Origin: Arthrobacter sp. SLBN-122
Lineage (GTDB): Bacteria > Actinomycetota > Actinomycetes > Actinomycetales > Micrococcaceae
Assembly: GCF_006715165.1 (NCBI RefSeq)
Contig: NZ_VFMS01000001.1
Location: forward strand, 3,472,001 to 3,536,000
Reading direction: 5' to 3'
DNA: 64,000 nt
The notes beneath the pieces were generated by a model, which did no database searches, was not told where the DNA came from, and saw only the letters and a program-made list of their open reading frames with translations. This document shows positions 43,687 through 53,869 of the stretch, in pieces; position 1 is the first letter of the stretch, and the number at the start of each line of letters is the position of its first letter. The position numbers and the translations under genes were made by a program.

Positions 43687-44466
43687 TTGAAGACGTCCGT
43701 GCTGGGAACTTTCGGGGCTTCCGCCCTGTTGGCCATATCCGTTTCTGCCTGCGGCGGGACGGCAGCGCCTCCCGCTGCGGAGTCTTCGTCTGCCCCGCCT
43801 GCCACGGCCCAAACTTCGGCCGCAGCCCCGGCGCCAACAGTTACGCCCGTTCCCACCGGCACGCCAACCCCTACCGCCAAGGTGTACACCAGTAGCGAAC
43901 TCGCTGCCCTGGTGGGGCAGGTGCGGGACGCAGCCGACCGCAGGCTTTCGGTCCTGCCGGGCGGTGACATCGCCGCGGCCTTGGAGCAAACCAAGGCCAT
44001 GATCTCCTCCATTGACGTTGAGCCGGCGGAGTGCAGGGAACTCGCTGCCGCAAGCACGGTGCCCTCGGTGGAAGATGCAGCCATGGCGATCGGCATGAGC
44101 ACTGACTCGGCTACGGGCGCGGTGACCGCACTTTCGCTGGTGGCGGGCCTGGACCAGGGCGTCCTGGCCCAGGTTTCCGATCCTTCGGAGCAGTTGGCGA
44201 AGTGCTCCTCCATGACCATGACGGCGTCGGGCATCAAAGTGGCAGTCACCATCACGTCGGTGGAGGGGGCCAGCGGGCTGCCCGGCGCCGTCGCCTACCG
44301 GACCGACACCGTATTGCCGGACGGCAGCACGCAATCCATAGTCAGGGCGCAGGTGGTCCACCACGGCATGCTGATCACCTCGGTGGCGTCCGGCGGTGAA
44401 ATTGGAGCCGACGCCGTCCGGCGGGCAGGTGCGCTGCTGGACTCCGCCGCCGCGCAGGTCCAATAA
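43687..44466 (+). CDS. Secreted lipoprotein
   Basis: The 259-residue protein starts at TTG 43687 behind GGGGGA. The signal sequence has a lipobox (AISVSACGG), so Cys would be lipidated and the protein anchored outside the membrane. A Ser/Ala/Pro/Thr-rich linker of about 45 residues leads into a globular domain of about 190 residues with PAECRELAAAS and LAKCSSMTMTASG, whose two cysteines may form a disulfide. The domain looks like the 'LpqN/LppX'-sized actinobacterial lipoproteins, but I cannot name it. It lies 40 bases after the GNAT gene. Confidence 0.8.
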   Translation: MKTSVLGTFGASALLAISVSACGGTAAPPAAESSSAPPATAQTSAAAPAPTVTPVPTGTPTPTAKVYTSSELAALVGQVRDAADRRLSVLPGGDIAAALEQTKAMISSIDVEPAECRELAAASTVPSVEDAAMAIGMSTDSATGAVTALSLVAGLDQGVLAQVSDPSEQLAKCSSMTMTASGIKVAVTITSVEGASGLPGAVAYRTDTVLPDGSTQSIVRAQVVHHGMLITSVASGGEIGADAVRRAGALLDSAAAQVQ

Positions 44467-44810
44467 CCATCCGTTGGGTCATAAAGTAAAAACACTTGTC
44501 AAACGTGTTTACGATCACATAAGTTCGATCTAGCTGCGCTGGAAGTGGGGTGGGCGGTCTCACCAGTCCTCACCAGTACTTAGGCGATAACGGCGTTGGG
44601 CCACGCCCGGATACGATGACCAGCCCTATTGGGGGGCCAGGGGCTTTGTATTCCCGGGCGTGGCCCTACTGTGTCCGGACCCTGAAAGAAGGTCTGCGGC
44701 TGCTGCCCGCCCCGCCAGTCCGTGCCGCAGGCCGTGTGCCGGTAGATTAGTACCCAGACGAATTGTCCGGCCCTGCTGACCCAGCACTTCCCCAGAAACG
44801 GATACCACCC
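44467..44810 (+). promoter_or_regulatory. proS upstream region with long paired RNA element
   Basis: No gene is visible in 344 bases. A perfect 13-bp stem pairs GGGCCACGCCCGG (44598-44610) with CCGGGCGTGGCCC (44654-44666), enclosing 43 bases that include an inner AGCCC/GGGCT pair. A GTG-N8-CAC element (44505-44518) and an AAACAC/GTGTTT repeat lie near 44491-44510. A -10-like TAGATT occurs at 44743-44748, downstream of the stem. If transcription starts further upstream, the stem would sit in the proS leader. No T-box sequence features were seen. Confidence 0.5.
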
Positions 44811-46622
44811 GTGGTCCTACGACTGTCCCAGCTTTTCCTGCGCACGCTGCGCGAAGACCCCGTCGATGCCGAGGTCGCCAGCCACAAGCTCCTGGTCCGT
44901 GCCGGCTACATCCGCCGCGCGGCCCCTGGCATCTACACCTGGCTTCCGCTGGGACTGAGCGTGCTGCGCAAGGTCGAGGAAATCATCCGGGAGGAAATGG
45001 CTGCCATCGGCGCACAGGAAGTCCACTTCCCGGCCCTGCTGCCCCGTGAGCCCTACGAAGCCACCAACCGCTGGACTGAGTACGGTGAAGGCCTGTTCCG
45101 GCTCCAGGACCGCAAGGGTGCCGACTACCTCCTGGCCCCCACGCATGAGGAGATGTTCACGCTCCTGGTCAAGGACCTGTACTCGTCGTACAAGGACCTT
45201 CCGCTGAGCCTGTACCAGATCCAGAACAAGTACCGTGACGAGGCACGCCCGCGGGCAGGGCTCCTCCGTGGCCGCGAATTCATCATGAAGGATTCCTACT
45301 CCTTCGACGTCGATGACGCAGGGCTGGACGCCAGCTACGCAGCCCACCGAGGCGCCTACCTGAAGATCTTTGAACGCCTGGGGCTTGAGGTTGTTCCCGT
45401 TGCAGCCACCGCGGGTGCCATGGGCGGGTCCAGGAGCGAGGAATTCCTGTTCCCCACCGAGATCGGTGAGGACACCTTCGTCCGCTCTGCCGGCGGATAT
45501 GCAGCCAACGTCGAGGCCGTCACCACGGTGGTCCCCGACGAGATCGACTTCAGCAATGCACCGGCCGCAGAGGTCCTGGACACCCCGGACACTCCCACCA
45601 TCGACACCCTTGTTGCCGCCGCAAACCAGATTGCCCCGCGGGCAGAGGCCGACGGCGGCGCCTGGACTGCCGCGGACACGCTCAAGAACGTGGTCCTCGC
45701 CGTCACGCTGCCCACCGGTGAGCGGCAGCTGGTAGTCATCGGCGTTCCCGGGGACCGCGCAGTGGACCTCAAGCGCGTTGAAGCGAACATCGGCGCCTTC
45801 CTGCCCATCGCGGGCGAGATCGGACTCGAGCAGGCAGGCGAGGAGGACCTCAAGAAGCAGCCGCTGATCGTCAAGGGCTACCTGGGCCCGGGACTTTCCC
45901 TGGACCAGCCGCTCCTGGGCTCCGACAGCGCCACCAAGCTGCTGTACCTTGTGGACCCGCGCGTGGTCAGCGGAACGGCATGGATCACCGGCGCCAATGA
46001 GGCCGGCAAGCACGTCTTCGGCCTGGTGGCGGGCCGCGACTTCGCGTGGGACGGCGTCATCGAATGCACCGAGGTGCGCGCGGGCGACCCCTCCCCGGAC
46101 GGGTCGGGTCCCCTGGAAACCGCCCGCGGCATCGAGATGGGACACATCTTCCAGCTCGGCCGCAAGTACGCAGAGGCCCTGGACCTCAAGGTGCTGGACC
46201 AGAACGGCAAGCAGGTGGTGGTCACCATGGGCTCCTACGGTGTCGGCGTGACCCGCGCCGTGGCCGCCCTGGCAGAGGCCAACCACGACGCCCGGGGCCT
46301 TGTCTGGCCCCGCACCGTGGCCCCCGCCGACGTCCACGTGGTGGCAGTTGGCCGTGGCGAGGAGATCTTCCAGGCCGCGGAGAAGCTCTCGGCAGAGCTT
46401 GAGGACGCCGGCCTGTCCGTCATCTACGACGACCGCCCCAAGGTTTCACCGGGCGTGAAGTTCGGTGATGCGGAACTGGTGGGCGTGCCCACCATCCTGG
46501 CCGTGGGACGCGGCCTGGTGGACGGTGTGGTGGAAATCAAGGACCGACGCAGCGGGGAAGCCGAGAACATCGAGGTCGATAAGGCCGTGGACTACGTGGT
46601 CAACGCCGTCCGAAACCAGTGA
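44811..46622 (+). CDS. proS: Prolyl-tRNA synthetase, bacterial type with editing insertion
   Basis: The 603-residue class II enzyme charges tRNA-Pro. The conserved start is [17 protein letters not shown], so GTG 44811 is used although the frame opens at 44763. Motif 2 appears as [23 protein letters not shown], and the catalytic core includes [15 protein letters not shown] YbaK-like editing insertion of about 170 residues (about 235-400, with [34 protein letters not shown] read in part) removes mischarged alanine. Motif 3 and the anticodon domain follow. Its stop overlaps the TSUP gene start by three bases. Confidence 0.97.
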   Translation: MVLRLSQLFLRTLREDPVDAEVASHKLLVRAGYIRRAAPGIYTWLPLGLSVLRKVEEIIREEMAAIGAQEVHFPALLPREPYEATNRWTEYGEGLFRLQDRKGADYLLAPTHEEMFTLLVKDLYSSYKDLPLSLYQIQNKYRDEARPRAGLLRGREFIMKDSYSFDVDDAGLDASYAAHRGAYLKIFERLGLEVVPVAATAGAMGGSRSEEFLFPTEIGEDTFVRSAGGYAANVEAVTTVVPDEIDFSNAPAAEVLDTPDTPTIDTLVAAANQIAPRAEADGGAWTAADTLKNVVLAVTLPTGERQLVVIGVPGDRAVDLKRVEANIGAFLPIAGEIGLEQAGEEDLKKQPLIVKGYLGPGLSLDQPLLGSDSATKLLYLVDPRVVSGTAWITGANEAGKHVFGLVAGRDFAWDGVIECTEVRAGDPSPDGSGPLETARGIEMGHIFQLGRKYAEALDLKVLDQNGKQVVVTMGSYGVGVTRAVAALAEANHDARGLVWPRTVAPADVHVVAVGRGEEIFQAAEKLSAELEDAGLSVIYDDRPKVSPGVKFGDAELVGVPTILAVGRGLVDGVVEIKDRRSGEAENIEVDKAVDYVVNAVRNQ

Positions 46623-47413
46623 TCTCCGGCTTCGAATCGATCCAGCTCACCACCATCGTCCTGATCGTGGTGGCTGGATTCGCAGCCGGCTGGGTTGATG
46701 CCGTAGTGGGCGGCGGAGGACTCATCCAGCTTCCGGCGCTGCTCCTGGTTCCGGGCATCGCACCCGTCCAGGCGCTGGCCACCAACAAGATGGGCTCCAT
46801 TTTCGGAACCGCCACCAGCGCCGCCACCTACTACCGGCGGGTGGGGCCGGACCTCCGGACTGCCGTACCCATGGCGGTGATAGCCCTGGCGGGAAGTTTC
46901 GGCGGGGCCAGCCTGGCAGCCACTCTCCCGGCCGGGGTTTTCAAGCCCATCATCGTTGTAGCGCTGGTGGCCGTCGCGCTGTTCACCGCACTGAGGCCCA
47001 GCGTCGGTGAACTGACGGCACTCCGCCACGAAGGCCACAGGCATTACGTCGTCGCCTGCCTCATCGGGGCCGTGATCGGCTTCTATGACGGCCTCATCGG
47101 CCCCGGAACAGGATCCTTCCTGGTCATTGCCCTGGTGTCCGCCATGGGTTACGCGTTCCTGGAAGCCAGCGCCAAGGCCAAGATCGTGAACATGGCCACC
47201 AACGCCGGAGCGCTGCTGTTCTTCCTGCCGCACGGGTCCATCCTGTGGGGCATCGGCCTGCTGCTGGGGGCAGCCAACATGGCAGGCGGCTATCTTGGCG
47301 CCCGCACGGCCGTGCAACAGGGGAGCAAGTTCGTCCGCATTGTCTTCCTGGTGGTCGTTGCGGCCCTGATCGTCAAGCTCGGCTACGACGTCTGGCAGGA
47401 AAACTTCGCCTGA
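46619..47413 (+). CDS. TSUP (TauE/SafE) family membrane transporter
   Basis: The 264-residue protein has about eight membrane segments. It carries the paired TSUP motifs: [22 protein letters not shown] in the first half and [19 protein letters not shown] in the second. Members move sulfite, sulfoacetate or other organic sulfonates and acids; the substrate here is unknown. The start is a GTG overlapping the proS stop (GTGA), so it depends on proS for translation. Confidence 0.92.
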   Translation: MISGFESIQLTTIVLIVVAGFAAGWVDAVVGGGGLIQLPALLLVPGIAPVQALATNKMGSIFGTATSAATYYRRVGPDLRTAVPMAVIALAGSFGGASLAATLPAGVFKPIIVVALVAVALFTALRPSVGELTALRHEGHRHYVVACLIGAVIGFYDGLIGPGTGSFLVIALVSAMGYAFLEASAKAKIVNMATNAGALLFFLPHGSILWGIGLLLGAANMAGGYLGARTAVQQGSKFVRIVFLVVVAALIVKLGYDVWQENFA

Positions 47414-47468
47414 TCCGCTCCGGAAACTGCTCCTCGTGGCGGGCACCGCCGCGGCGTAGCATGCAGGT

Positions 47469-48860
47469 ATGGCACACGGCGAAGACGGGTATGCCGCCGC
47501 TCTGGCGGCCGCAGCACGGCACGCGCAGGCCTGGCTGGACAGCCTTGCGGACCGCCATGTGGGACCCAGCCTGCACGCCACCGAGCTCGCTCCCGTTTTC
47601 GGCGGGCCGCTGCCGGCCGCGGGCATGCCAGCCGATGAGGTGATCGGCTTCCTGGCCGGGGCCGCCGAACCCGGACTCATGGCCATGCCCTCCGGCCGGT
47701 TCTTCGGCTGGGTTATTGGCGGGACCCTCCCAGCGGCCATGGCGTCGGACTGGCTGGTCAGTGCCTGGGACCAGAACGCCGGTCTCCGTTATGCCACTCC
47801 GGCCACCGCCGCCATCGAGGAAGCCGCCGGGCAGTGGGTGCTGGAGTTGCTGGGCCTGCCGTCCACTGCCGACGTCGGATTCGTCACCGGAGCCACCATG
47901 GCAAATTTCACCGGCATGGCGGCCGCCCGCTGGCGGCTGCTCGCCGACGCAGGGTGGGACCTGGACCGGGACGGCCTCTTCGGCGCGCCCCGGATCCGCT
48001 GTTTCGTGGGACGGGAACGGCACGACACCGTGGACCTTGGCCTGCGCTATCTGGGCCTGGGACAGCCGACGCAGGTCGACGCCGATGGGCAGGGCCGCCT
48101 GGTGCCCGCCGCGCTGGACGCTGCCCTTTCCGCCGGCACCGGCCCCGCCCTCGTATGCCTCCAGGCGGGGAACCTGCACTCCGGTGCCTTCGACCCCTTT
48201 ACCGAGGCCATCGCCGTCGCACGCAAACATGGTGCCTGGGTGCACGTGGACGGCGCCTTCGGGCTGTGGGCGGCCGCCGCACCAGAGCTTCGCCACCTCA
48301 TGCGCGGCTGCGGGGAAGCGGACTCCTGGGGCACGGATGCGCACAAAACCCTGAATGTGCCCTACGACTGCGGCATTGCCGTCGTCCGGGACCCGTCGGC
48401 CCTGCGCGCGGCGATGGGACTGCACGCGAGCTACCTCGTCCACGACGCTGAAGGTCCGGGCGACCCCTTCGAGAAGGTCCCTGAACTGTCCCGCCGGGCG
48501 CGGGGAGTGCCGGTCTGGGCCGCCCTGAAAAGCCTGGGCCGGGACGGGGTTGCAGCCCAGGTGGGTGGACTTGCCGCCGCCGCCGCCGCAATTGCCGAGG
48601 GCATGGCGGGCCTGGACGGCGTGGAGGTGCTTAACGACGTCGGCTACACCCAGGTGTGCCTGGCTTTCGGCGACGACGACACCACCCGCGCCGTCACCGC
48701 ACGCGTTATCGAGGAGGGAAAGGTGTGGATGTCCGGCTCACGCTGGCGGGACCGCGACATCCTCCGGGTTTCGGTGAGCAACTGGCACACGTCCGGCGGG
48801 GAAGTGGCCACGGCCGTGGACGCTGTCCGGTCAGCCCTGGCTGCCATGCGGAACGCTTAA
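47469..48860 (+). CDS. PLP-dependent group II decarboxylase family protein
   Basis: The 463-residue protein has the fold-type I decarboxylase pattern: GFVTGATMANFTGMAAARW (the PLP phosphate region), VHVDGAFGLWAAAAPE (Asp contacting the PLP ring nitrogen), and SWGTDAHKTLNVPYDCG with the Schiff-base Lys. The closest types are aromatic-L-amino-acid or glutamate decarboxylases, though the exact substrate is unknown. TAGCAT ends exactly six bases before the ATG, indicating a leaderless mRNA. It follows the TSUP gene by 55 bases and converges on a kinase gene. Confidence 0.88.
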   Translation: MAHGEDGYAAALAAAARHAQAWLDSLADRHVGPSLHATELAPVFGGPLPAAGMPADEVIGFLAGAAEPGLMAMPSGRFFGWVIGGTLPAAMASDWLVSAWDQNAGLRYATPATAAIEEAAGQWVLELLGLPSTADVGFVTGATMANFTGMAAARWRLLADAGWDLDRDGLFGAPRIRCFVGRERHDTVDLGLRYLGLGQPTQVDADGQGRLVPAALDAALSAGTGPALVCLQAGNLHSGAFDPFTEAIAVARKHGAWVHVDGAFGLWAAAAPELRHLMRGCGEADSWGTDAHKTLNVPYDCGIAVVRDPSALRAAMGLHASYLVHDAEGPGDPFEKVPELSRRARGVPVWAALKSLGRDGVAAQVGGLAAAAAAIAEGMAGLDGVEVLNDVGYTQVCLAFGDDDTTRAVTARVIEEGKVWMSGSRWRDRDILRVSVSNWHTSGGEVATAVDAVRSALAAMRNA

Positions 48861-48893
48861 GGATTTTCGCGACCTGCCGCTATCCGCCCTTGC

Positions 48894-49928
48894 TTATCCA
48901 TCCTGGCCGGGTTCCGGCAGCGCATGGGGATGCGGCAGGCCTTCCAGGGTGTCGCCGGCGAGGGTGCTGGCAACCCAGAGGGACCTGGCCAGATCGCCAG
49001 TGTGGCCATGGGCGGCGTACCACAGCGCGTTCTCCACCTCCCTGGCGATGCCCCATTGCCGGGCCACGTCAGGGTCCAGCCCGGCGGCAGTACTGAAGTC
49101 GTGGCAGCGACTGAGCAGCGCCGGCCCGGCCTGGACCGCCGGCAGCTCCCCAAGGCGGTTCCAGAGCAGCGGCGCAACTGCGAACTCGGGCTCGCCGATC
49201 ATCGGCTGCGGATCGATGGCAGCGTAAGCAGCTGGAGCATGCATGCCATCATGGCGGGCCCTGTCGGGGCGAGCCAGGATGTTCAGGAAATGCAGGTCCG
49301 TGTGGACCAGCAGGTCGCGGGCGGACCGGCGTCCCACCGCGCCTCGCGTCTGGCAGACCTCCAGCGCCGCCTCCAACAGCCACCTGGGAAATGGCCGGCC
49401 CAGCTGCTCCCAGTCGGCTGGAAGATCATCACTCCACTGTTCGGCCCGGGCTGCGATGTGGCCGAACTCCCGCCACTCGGGCCGCTGGTCAGGGGCAAGC
49501 CCCAGTTGCCGCACCAACCCGCCCCACACCTGCATGGCGTCGTCCATCCCCAGCTCCGCCAGGGTCCGGCCGGCATCGAGGCGTTCCAGGAGCATGGCAC
49601 ACGACCCGGGATCCGCGGCCAGCAGCGCAGCAGCGCCGCGGCCACCCCAAAGGGCCAGGGCATGCCGCTCCACTTTGGCCTCGTCGTGGGGAAAAGCGAT
49701 CTTGAGGGCTGCCGGCAACCCGTCCTGCCGCCGCACCGGCACCACCAGGCCGCCGTGGCCGTGCCACGGCATGGTCCCGGGCGGCAGGTCAACCTCGAGG
49801 TGCCACGCTTCCAGGTGCTCCTCCAGCAGGCCCGGGAGCTTGCTGAGCCACGCCCTTCCTTCGGTGCTGCGCGCGTAGCGTGCCGCAAGGTCCGGCGGGA
49901 TGGACACGGACACCACAGGCCCACTCAT
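48894..49928 (-). CDS. APH-like (aminoglycoside/hydroxyurea kinase family) phosphotransferase
   Basis: The protein has about 344 residues. The kinase core includes PWHGHGGLVVPV, AALKIAF with the ATP-binding Lys, LLVHTDLHFLNILA (the H-x-D-L-H-x-x-N catalytic loop) and YAAIDPQPMIGEPEFA with the Mg2+ Asp. This matches Pfam APH_6_hur, which covers streptomycin 6-kinases and hydroxyurea kinases; many chromosomal members are of unknown substrate, so resistance should not be assumed. ATG 49928 (MSGPVVSVSIPPDLAARYA) is the likely start; ten codons upstream are also open. Confidence 0.87.
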   Translation of the reverse strand: MSGPVVSVSIPPDLAARYARSTEGRAWLSKLPGLLEEHLEAWHLEVDLPPGTMPWHGHGGLVVPVRRQDGLPAALKIAFPHDEAKVERHALALWGGRGAAALLAADPGSCAMLLERLDAGRTLAELGMDDAMQVWGGLVRQLGLAPDQRPEWREFGHIAARAEQWSDDLPADWEQLGRPFPRWLLEAALEVCQTRGAVGRRSARDLLVHTDLHFLNILARPDRARHDGMHAPAAYAAIDPQPMIGEPEFAVAPLLWNRLGELPAVQAGPALLSRCHDFSTAAGLDPDVARQWGIAREVENALWYAAHGHTGDLARSLWVASTLAGDTLEGLPHPHALPEPGQDG

Positions 49929-49994
49929 GAGGCTGCCACCCACGCCGGTGCCGGGCACTGCCGGTCCGGAACTGTCGAGTCAGGAATCATCGGA

Positions 49995-50762
49995 TCAGAC
50001 AACGCCGGAGGCGCCGAGCAGGTTGCCGATCAGGAAGGTTGCAGCGAGCGCCAGGGCACCGCCAACCACCACGCGCACGGCCGCCCGGGCTTTCGAACCA
50101 CCGCCGATCCACGCACCGAGGGCACCCGTCAGTGCCAGGGCCACCAGGACTGAAACGAAGGTCAGCGGAACGCGGATCTCCGGTGGCGGAAGCAGGATGG
50201 CCAGCATGGGCAGGATGGCCCCAATGGTGAAGGCGATGGCGGAGGCAAAAGCCGCGTGCCAGGGGCTGACGATGTCCGCCTCATCGATATTGAGTTCGGC
50301 GGACAGGTGCGCCGCCAGCACATCGTGGGCGGTCAGTTCCTCGGCAACTTTGGCGGCTGTTTCGGGGCTGAGGCCCTTGTCCTGGTAGATCGCCGTCAGT
50401 TCTGCCAGTTCCGCTTCCGGTTCTTCCTGGAGTTCGCGCCTTTCCTTCTCGATCAGGGCCCGCTGGCTGTCGCTTTGGCTGCTGACCGATACATATTCGC
50501 CCAAGGCCATGGACACCGCACCGCCCACGAGCCCGGCAGCACCCGCCGCAAGGATAGGGCCGGTCTCGGCAGTGGCCCCGGCCACGCCCACCACAATCGC
50601 GGCGACGGAAACGATGCCGTCATTGGCACCCAGGACGCCGGCACGCAGCCAGTTCAGCCGGTGCGCGATGTCGTTGCCGTGTGGTTCGGTCTCGAGATGG
50701 CCGTTCAATCCCTGATTGGCTGCACTGGCTCCCGGTGCATCGGCCGGATCGTCCGCGTTCAT
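49995..50762 (-). CDS. VIT1/CCC1-family metal transporter-like protein
   Basis: The 255-residue protein has the VIT family features: RLNWLRAGVLGANDGIVSVAAIVVG in the first helix, GAVSMALGEYVSVSSQSD in the second, then an acidic cytoplasmic loop with EEPEAELAELTAIYQDKGLS and AHLSAELNID, and three C-terminal helices including HAAFASAIAFTIGAILPMLA. It is expected to move Fe2+ or Mn2+ across the membrane. The start is ATG 50762; an upstream extension of 30 residues in frame is not conserved. It lies 66 bases from the start of the APH-like gene on the same strand. Confidence 0.88.
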   Translation of the reverse strand: MNADDPADAPGASAANQGLNGHLETEPHGNDIAHRLNWLRAGVLGANDGIVSVAAIVVGVAGATAETGPILAAGAAGLVGGAVSMALGEYVSVSSQSDSQRALIEKERRELQEEPEAELAELTAIYQDKGLSPETAAKVAEELTAHDVLAAHLSAELNIDEADIVSPWHAAFASAIAFTIGAILPMLAILLPPPEIRVPLTFVSVLVALALTGALGAWIGGGSKARAAVRVVVGGALALAATFLIGNLLGASGVV

Positions 50763-50858
50763 CCCCTCAGCAAACCATCCCCGCCCGCCCAGTGCCAGCC
50801 TCGAGGTGGCTTTACTTGGCGGGCTGGGGTTCGGGGGAGAGCCGCTGACCACCAGGGT

Positions 50859-52007
50859 TCAGGGCGCAGCAGGTGACTGTGGTGCGCCGTCTCGAGCAGG
50901 CAGGGCAGCGCCGGCAGGAAGGGACGGCAGCTGGTCAACATCCAGGCGCAGCCCTGGAACGGGTCCGGGATCTGCACCCCACCGCTGGGCCCGGCCCGCG
51001 GCGGACTGCAGCGCTGACAGCGCCCACCTCCGGTCCTGACCCTGGGACACCGCCACCACGTCCCCGTAGGCCGCCAGTGTGGCCGCCTCGAGCTTGCCCA
51101 AACCGGACGCCGGTGCAGCCAGGAAGCCTGGCTCAAGTACATACCCCGGCTGTTGCGGCAGGGGCGCCCCGCAGGCGGACCGGAGGTGTTCCGCGGCGGC
51201 TGCGGCCTGTTCCTTGTGCCGGAGCAGGAATTCCGACGCCGGGCCCGCCTCCGCGGGCGCCAGGCGGGGGAGTGCCGCCTGGTAGCCGTAGGCGGCCTGT
51301 TGCTCCGCGGTGATGACTGCGGCCAGTGCCTGGCCCACGCTTGCGGCAGCATCCGGCCCGGTGGTCTTCGGGGCGGCAGCCGGATCTGAAGGCGACGGGC
51401 AAGCGGCAGCAGTTGCTTCAGCCGCGGAAGCCTCTTCCTGGGTTCCTGCCGGTCCCTTCGGTGCCGGTACCCCCGTTGCAGAGGCAAGGCGACCGGCGGC
51501 GAGGAGCTGTGCGGTGCCGGTGCCCGCGAGGAGGCGCGCCATGCCGCCGTCGGCCGTCTCCGCGTCCTCGACGCGGGCGGCGCCACTGTTGGCCAGCGCC
51601 TGGACCAGCGCGGCGGGGGTTTGAAGGCCCGCACCCGAAAGACCTGCACCGGGACGGCCCGCTACGGCGGATGGCGATGGCGATGGCGACGCCGACGCCG
51701 GGCCGGAGTCCGAAGCAGGGACGGACAGTGCCCTGGCCTGGATGGTCAGCAAGGTCACAACCGGTTCCAGTGCGGTGGATTCGGCCGCGCCGGCGGAGGC
51801 CAGCTCAACCCCGGCAGCGCGCAGGTCCATCGCCTCGCTGAACGCCGCCGCCCGGGCGCGCTCGGAGAACGAAGGCGGGGCAGGTGCCGGCTTTTCCGCG
51901 GGATTCAGGGCTAAACCGAGGCTCAGGACAACCAGCACGGCAAGGCCAAAGACGGCAAAACGGAACGGGCGCATGCGCGGGCTGCTGTCCTGGCGGCGGT
52001 CTTTCAC
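50859..52007 (-). CDS. Membrane-anchored DUF4439 (ferritin-like) protein
   Basis: From GTG 52007 the protein has about 382 residues. One N-terminal membrane helix (FRFAVFGLAVLVVLSLGLAL) is followed by an Ala/Ser/Pro-rich middle with GPASASPSPSPSAVAG and, near residues 235-330, a four-helix type region: VITAEQQAAYGYQAALPRL, EFLLRHKEQAAAAAEHL and LEAATLAAYGDVVAVS. These match the DUF4439 pattern, a ferritin-like fold. It is probably exported. The start is ambiguous (GTG 52025, GTG 52007 or ATG 51974). It is divergent from rimP. Confidence 0.8.
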   Translation of the reverse strand: MKDRRQDSSPRMRPFRFAVFGLAVLVVLSLGLALNPAEKPAPAPPSFSERARAAAFSEAMDLRAAGVELASAGAAESTALEPVVTLLTIQARALSVPASDSGPASASPSPSPSAVAGRPGAGLSGAGLQTPAALVQALANSGAARVEDAETADGGMARLLAGTGTAQLLAAGRLASATGVPAPKGPAGTQEEASAAEATAAACPSPSDPAAAPKTTGPDAAASVGQALAAVITAEQQAAYGYQAALPRLAPAEAGPASEFLLRHKEQAAAAAEHLRSACGAPLPQQPGYVLEPGFLAAPASGLGKLEAATLAAYGDVVAVSQGQDRRWALSALQSAAGRAQRWGADPGPVPGLRLDVDQLPSLPAGAALPARDGAPQSPAAP

Positions 52008-52113
52008 AACAGACCATGGTGTCACGGTGACGAGGCACCCGGGTGCACCGCTGGGCCGGTAAAATAGCTACGCTAGTAAACACCACATCATCTATAGGGA
52101 GGCGGCCGGCATC

Positions 52114-52725
52114 GTGAGCAATGCAGAAGCCACGGCTTCACCAGACCATACCGGTACGGGAAGCGGATCCGCGCCGGCCCACAACCCCGAAGCTGCCCGG
52201 CTGCGGGCCCTCCTGGAACCCGCCGTCCAGGCCAACCGCCTGTACCTGGAGGACGTGGCCATCATCCCCGGCTCGCACCGCGTGGTCCACGTAGTGGTGG
52301 ACCTCCCCCAGGAGGAAAGCGGAGGGGTCAGCCTGGACGTCATTGCGGACATCTCCAGGGTGCTCTCGGATGTGCTGGACAACGATCCCAACGACGACGG
52401 CCGTCCCTATGACCTCGAAGTGTCCTCACCCGGCGTCGGACGCCCCTTAACGGAGCCCCGGCACTGGTACCGCGCCCGGGGCCGGATGGCCAAGGTGAAC
52501 GTCATCCAGGGCGAGAACATCACCGGACGCATCCAGTCCGTGGACGATGGGGGAGTCACCCTGGTCCCCGAGGTCGCCGTCAAGAAGGGCATGAAGCCCC
52601 GCCAGGGCGAACCCTTAAAACTTCCTTTCGACAGGATCCGCAACGGAAAAGTCGAGATCGAATTCAGCCACCTCCCCGAGGATGGTCTGGAACCTGAACA
52701 CAATGGACCTTCTGAGGAGGCCTGA
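52114..52725 (+). CDS. rimP: Ribosome maturation factor RimP
   Basis: The 203-residue protein has the RimP core (about 25-170) with [38 protein letters not shown] and [20 protein letters not shown]. It helps assemble the 30S subunit. The GTG start follows GGGAGG. A -10-like TAAAAT lies at 52060-52065, about 50 bases upstream. Its stop overlaps the nusA start (TGATG). The order rimP-nusA-ylxR-infB-rbfA is the conserved nusA operon. Confidence 0.95.
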   Translation: MSNAEATASPDHTGTGSGSAPAHNPEAARLRALLEPAVQANRLYLEDVAIIPGSHRVVHVVVDLPQEESGGVSLDVIADISRVLSDVLDNDPNDDGRPYDLEVSSPGVGRPLTEPRHWYRARGRMAKVNVIQGENITGRIQSVDDGGVTLVPEVAVKKGMKPRQGEPLKLPFDRIRNGKVEIEFSHLPEDGLEPEHNGPSEEA

Positions 52726-53705
52726 TGGATATTGACATGAGCGCACTGAGACTTTTGGAGCGTGAGCGTGAAATCCCGCTGGACCTCCTGATCCCCACCA
52801 TCGAGCAGGCGCTCCTGGTGGCATACCACAAGTCACCCGGCGCCTTCGAGAAAGCGCGCGCCGAGCTGGACCGCAAGAGCGGGCACGTCACCATTTGGGC
52901 TGTGGAGATTGACGACGACGGCGCCCCCATCGGTGAATTCGAGCACACCCCGGAAGGGTTTGGCCGGATCGCCGCCAGCACCGCACGCCAGATCATCCTG
53001 CAGCGCCTGCGCGATGTTGAGGACGACAACGTCCTGGGCGAATTCAAGGGCCGCGAGGGCGAGTTGGTGTCCGGCACCATCCAGCAGGGCAACAACCCGC
53101 ACATGATCCAGGTCAACCTCGGCTCGCTCGAGGCCCTCCTGCCGCCGCCCGAGCAGGTTCCCGGTGAGAAGTACATCCACGGCAACCGGCTGCGCGCCCT
53201 GGTCATCGACGTGCACCGCGGCACCAAGGGTCCGTCCGTCACGCTCTCCCGGTCCCACCCCGGCCTGGTCCGCAAGCTCTTCGAACTCGAAGTACCCGAG
53301 ATCGCCGACCACTCGGTGGAAATCGTTGCCCTGGCCCGCGAAGCCGGCCACCGCACCAAGATTGCCGTCAAGGCGAACACCCCGGGGATCAACGCCAAGG
53401 GTGCCTGCATCGGTGAGATGGGCTCACGCGTCCGCGCAGTCATGACCGAGTTGAACGACGAAAAGATCGACATTGTCGACTTCAGCGAAAACCCGGCCAC
53501 CTTCATCGCCAGCGCACTCTCGCCGTCGCGCGTGAATTCCGTCACCATCACGGACGAAGCCACGCGTTCGGCCCGGGTGGTGGTCCCTGACTACCAGCTG
53601 TCCCTGGCCATCGGCAAGGAGGGCCAGAACGCCCGGCTGGCGGCGAAGCTGACCGGCTGGCGGATCGACATCGTCTCCGACGCCGCGGTGGCCCGCGACA
53701 AGTAA
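52725..53705 (+). CDS. nusA: Transcription termination/antitermination factor NusA
   Basis: The 326-residue protein has the NusA N-terminal domain (1-115), the S1 domain (about 118-190) with [11 protein letters not shown], and two KH domains with [18 protein letters not shown] and [25 protein letters not shown]. It binds RNA polymerase and nascent RNA to control pausing and termination. It lacks the acidic C-terminal repeats of the E. coli form, as is usual in actinobacteria. It is coupled to rimP. Confidence 0.97.
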   Translation: MDIDMSALRLLEREREIPLDLLIPTIEQALLVAYHKSPGAFEKARAELDRKSGHVTIWAVEIDDDGAPIGEFEHTPEGFGRIAASTARQIILQRLRDVEDDNVLGEFKGREGELVSGTIQQGNNPHMIQVNLGSLEALLPPPEQVPGEKYIHGNRLRALVIDVHRGTKGPSVTLSRSHPGLVRKLFELEVPEIADHSVEIVALAREAGHRTKIAVKANTPGINAKGACIGEMGSRVRAVMTELNDEKIDIVDFSENPATFIASALSPSRVNSVTITDEATRSARVVVPDYQLSLAIGKEGQNARLAAKLTGWRIDIVSDAAVARDK

Positions 53706-53869
53706 GGTCCCCGGAGGGATGGCTTCCGCAACGCGGCAGCCACCCGGTTTCGGGCAGAACGGCCCAAAGGGGCTAGAATAGACAGGACCGCGCCTAACGG
53801 CCGGTAGCCGTGTGCCTTGGGCGTGCTCGTTTCCGTGACTGCGGAGGCGGTAAACCTGCGGCCAGCAGA

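Noticed and set aside
44467..44810. T-box or other known riboswitch before proS
   Set aside because: No T-box sequence, specifier loop or terminator with T tract was found; only a novel stem is reported.
44817..46337. A 506-codon minus-strand frame opposite proS
   Set aside because: It is a shadow of a complete prolyl-tRNA synthetase.
48894..49928. APH-like gene called as an antibiotic resistance determinant
   Set aside because: The family includes many chromosomal kinases of unknown substrate, and no mobile element or resistance cluster is present.
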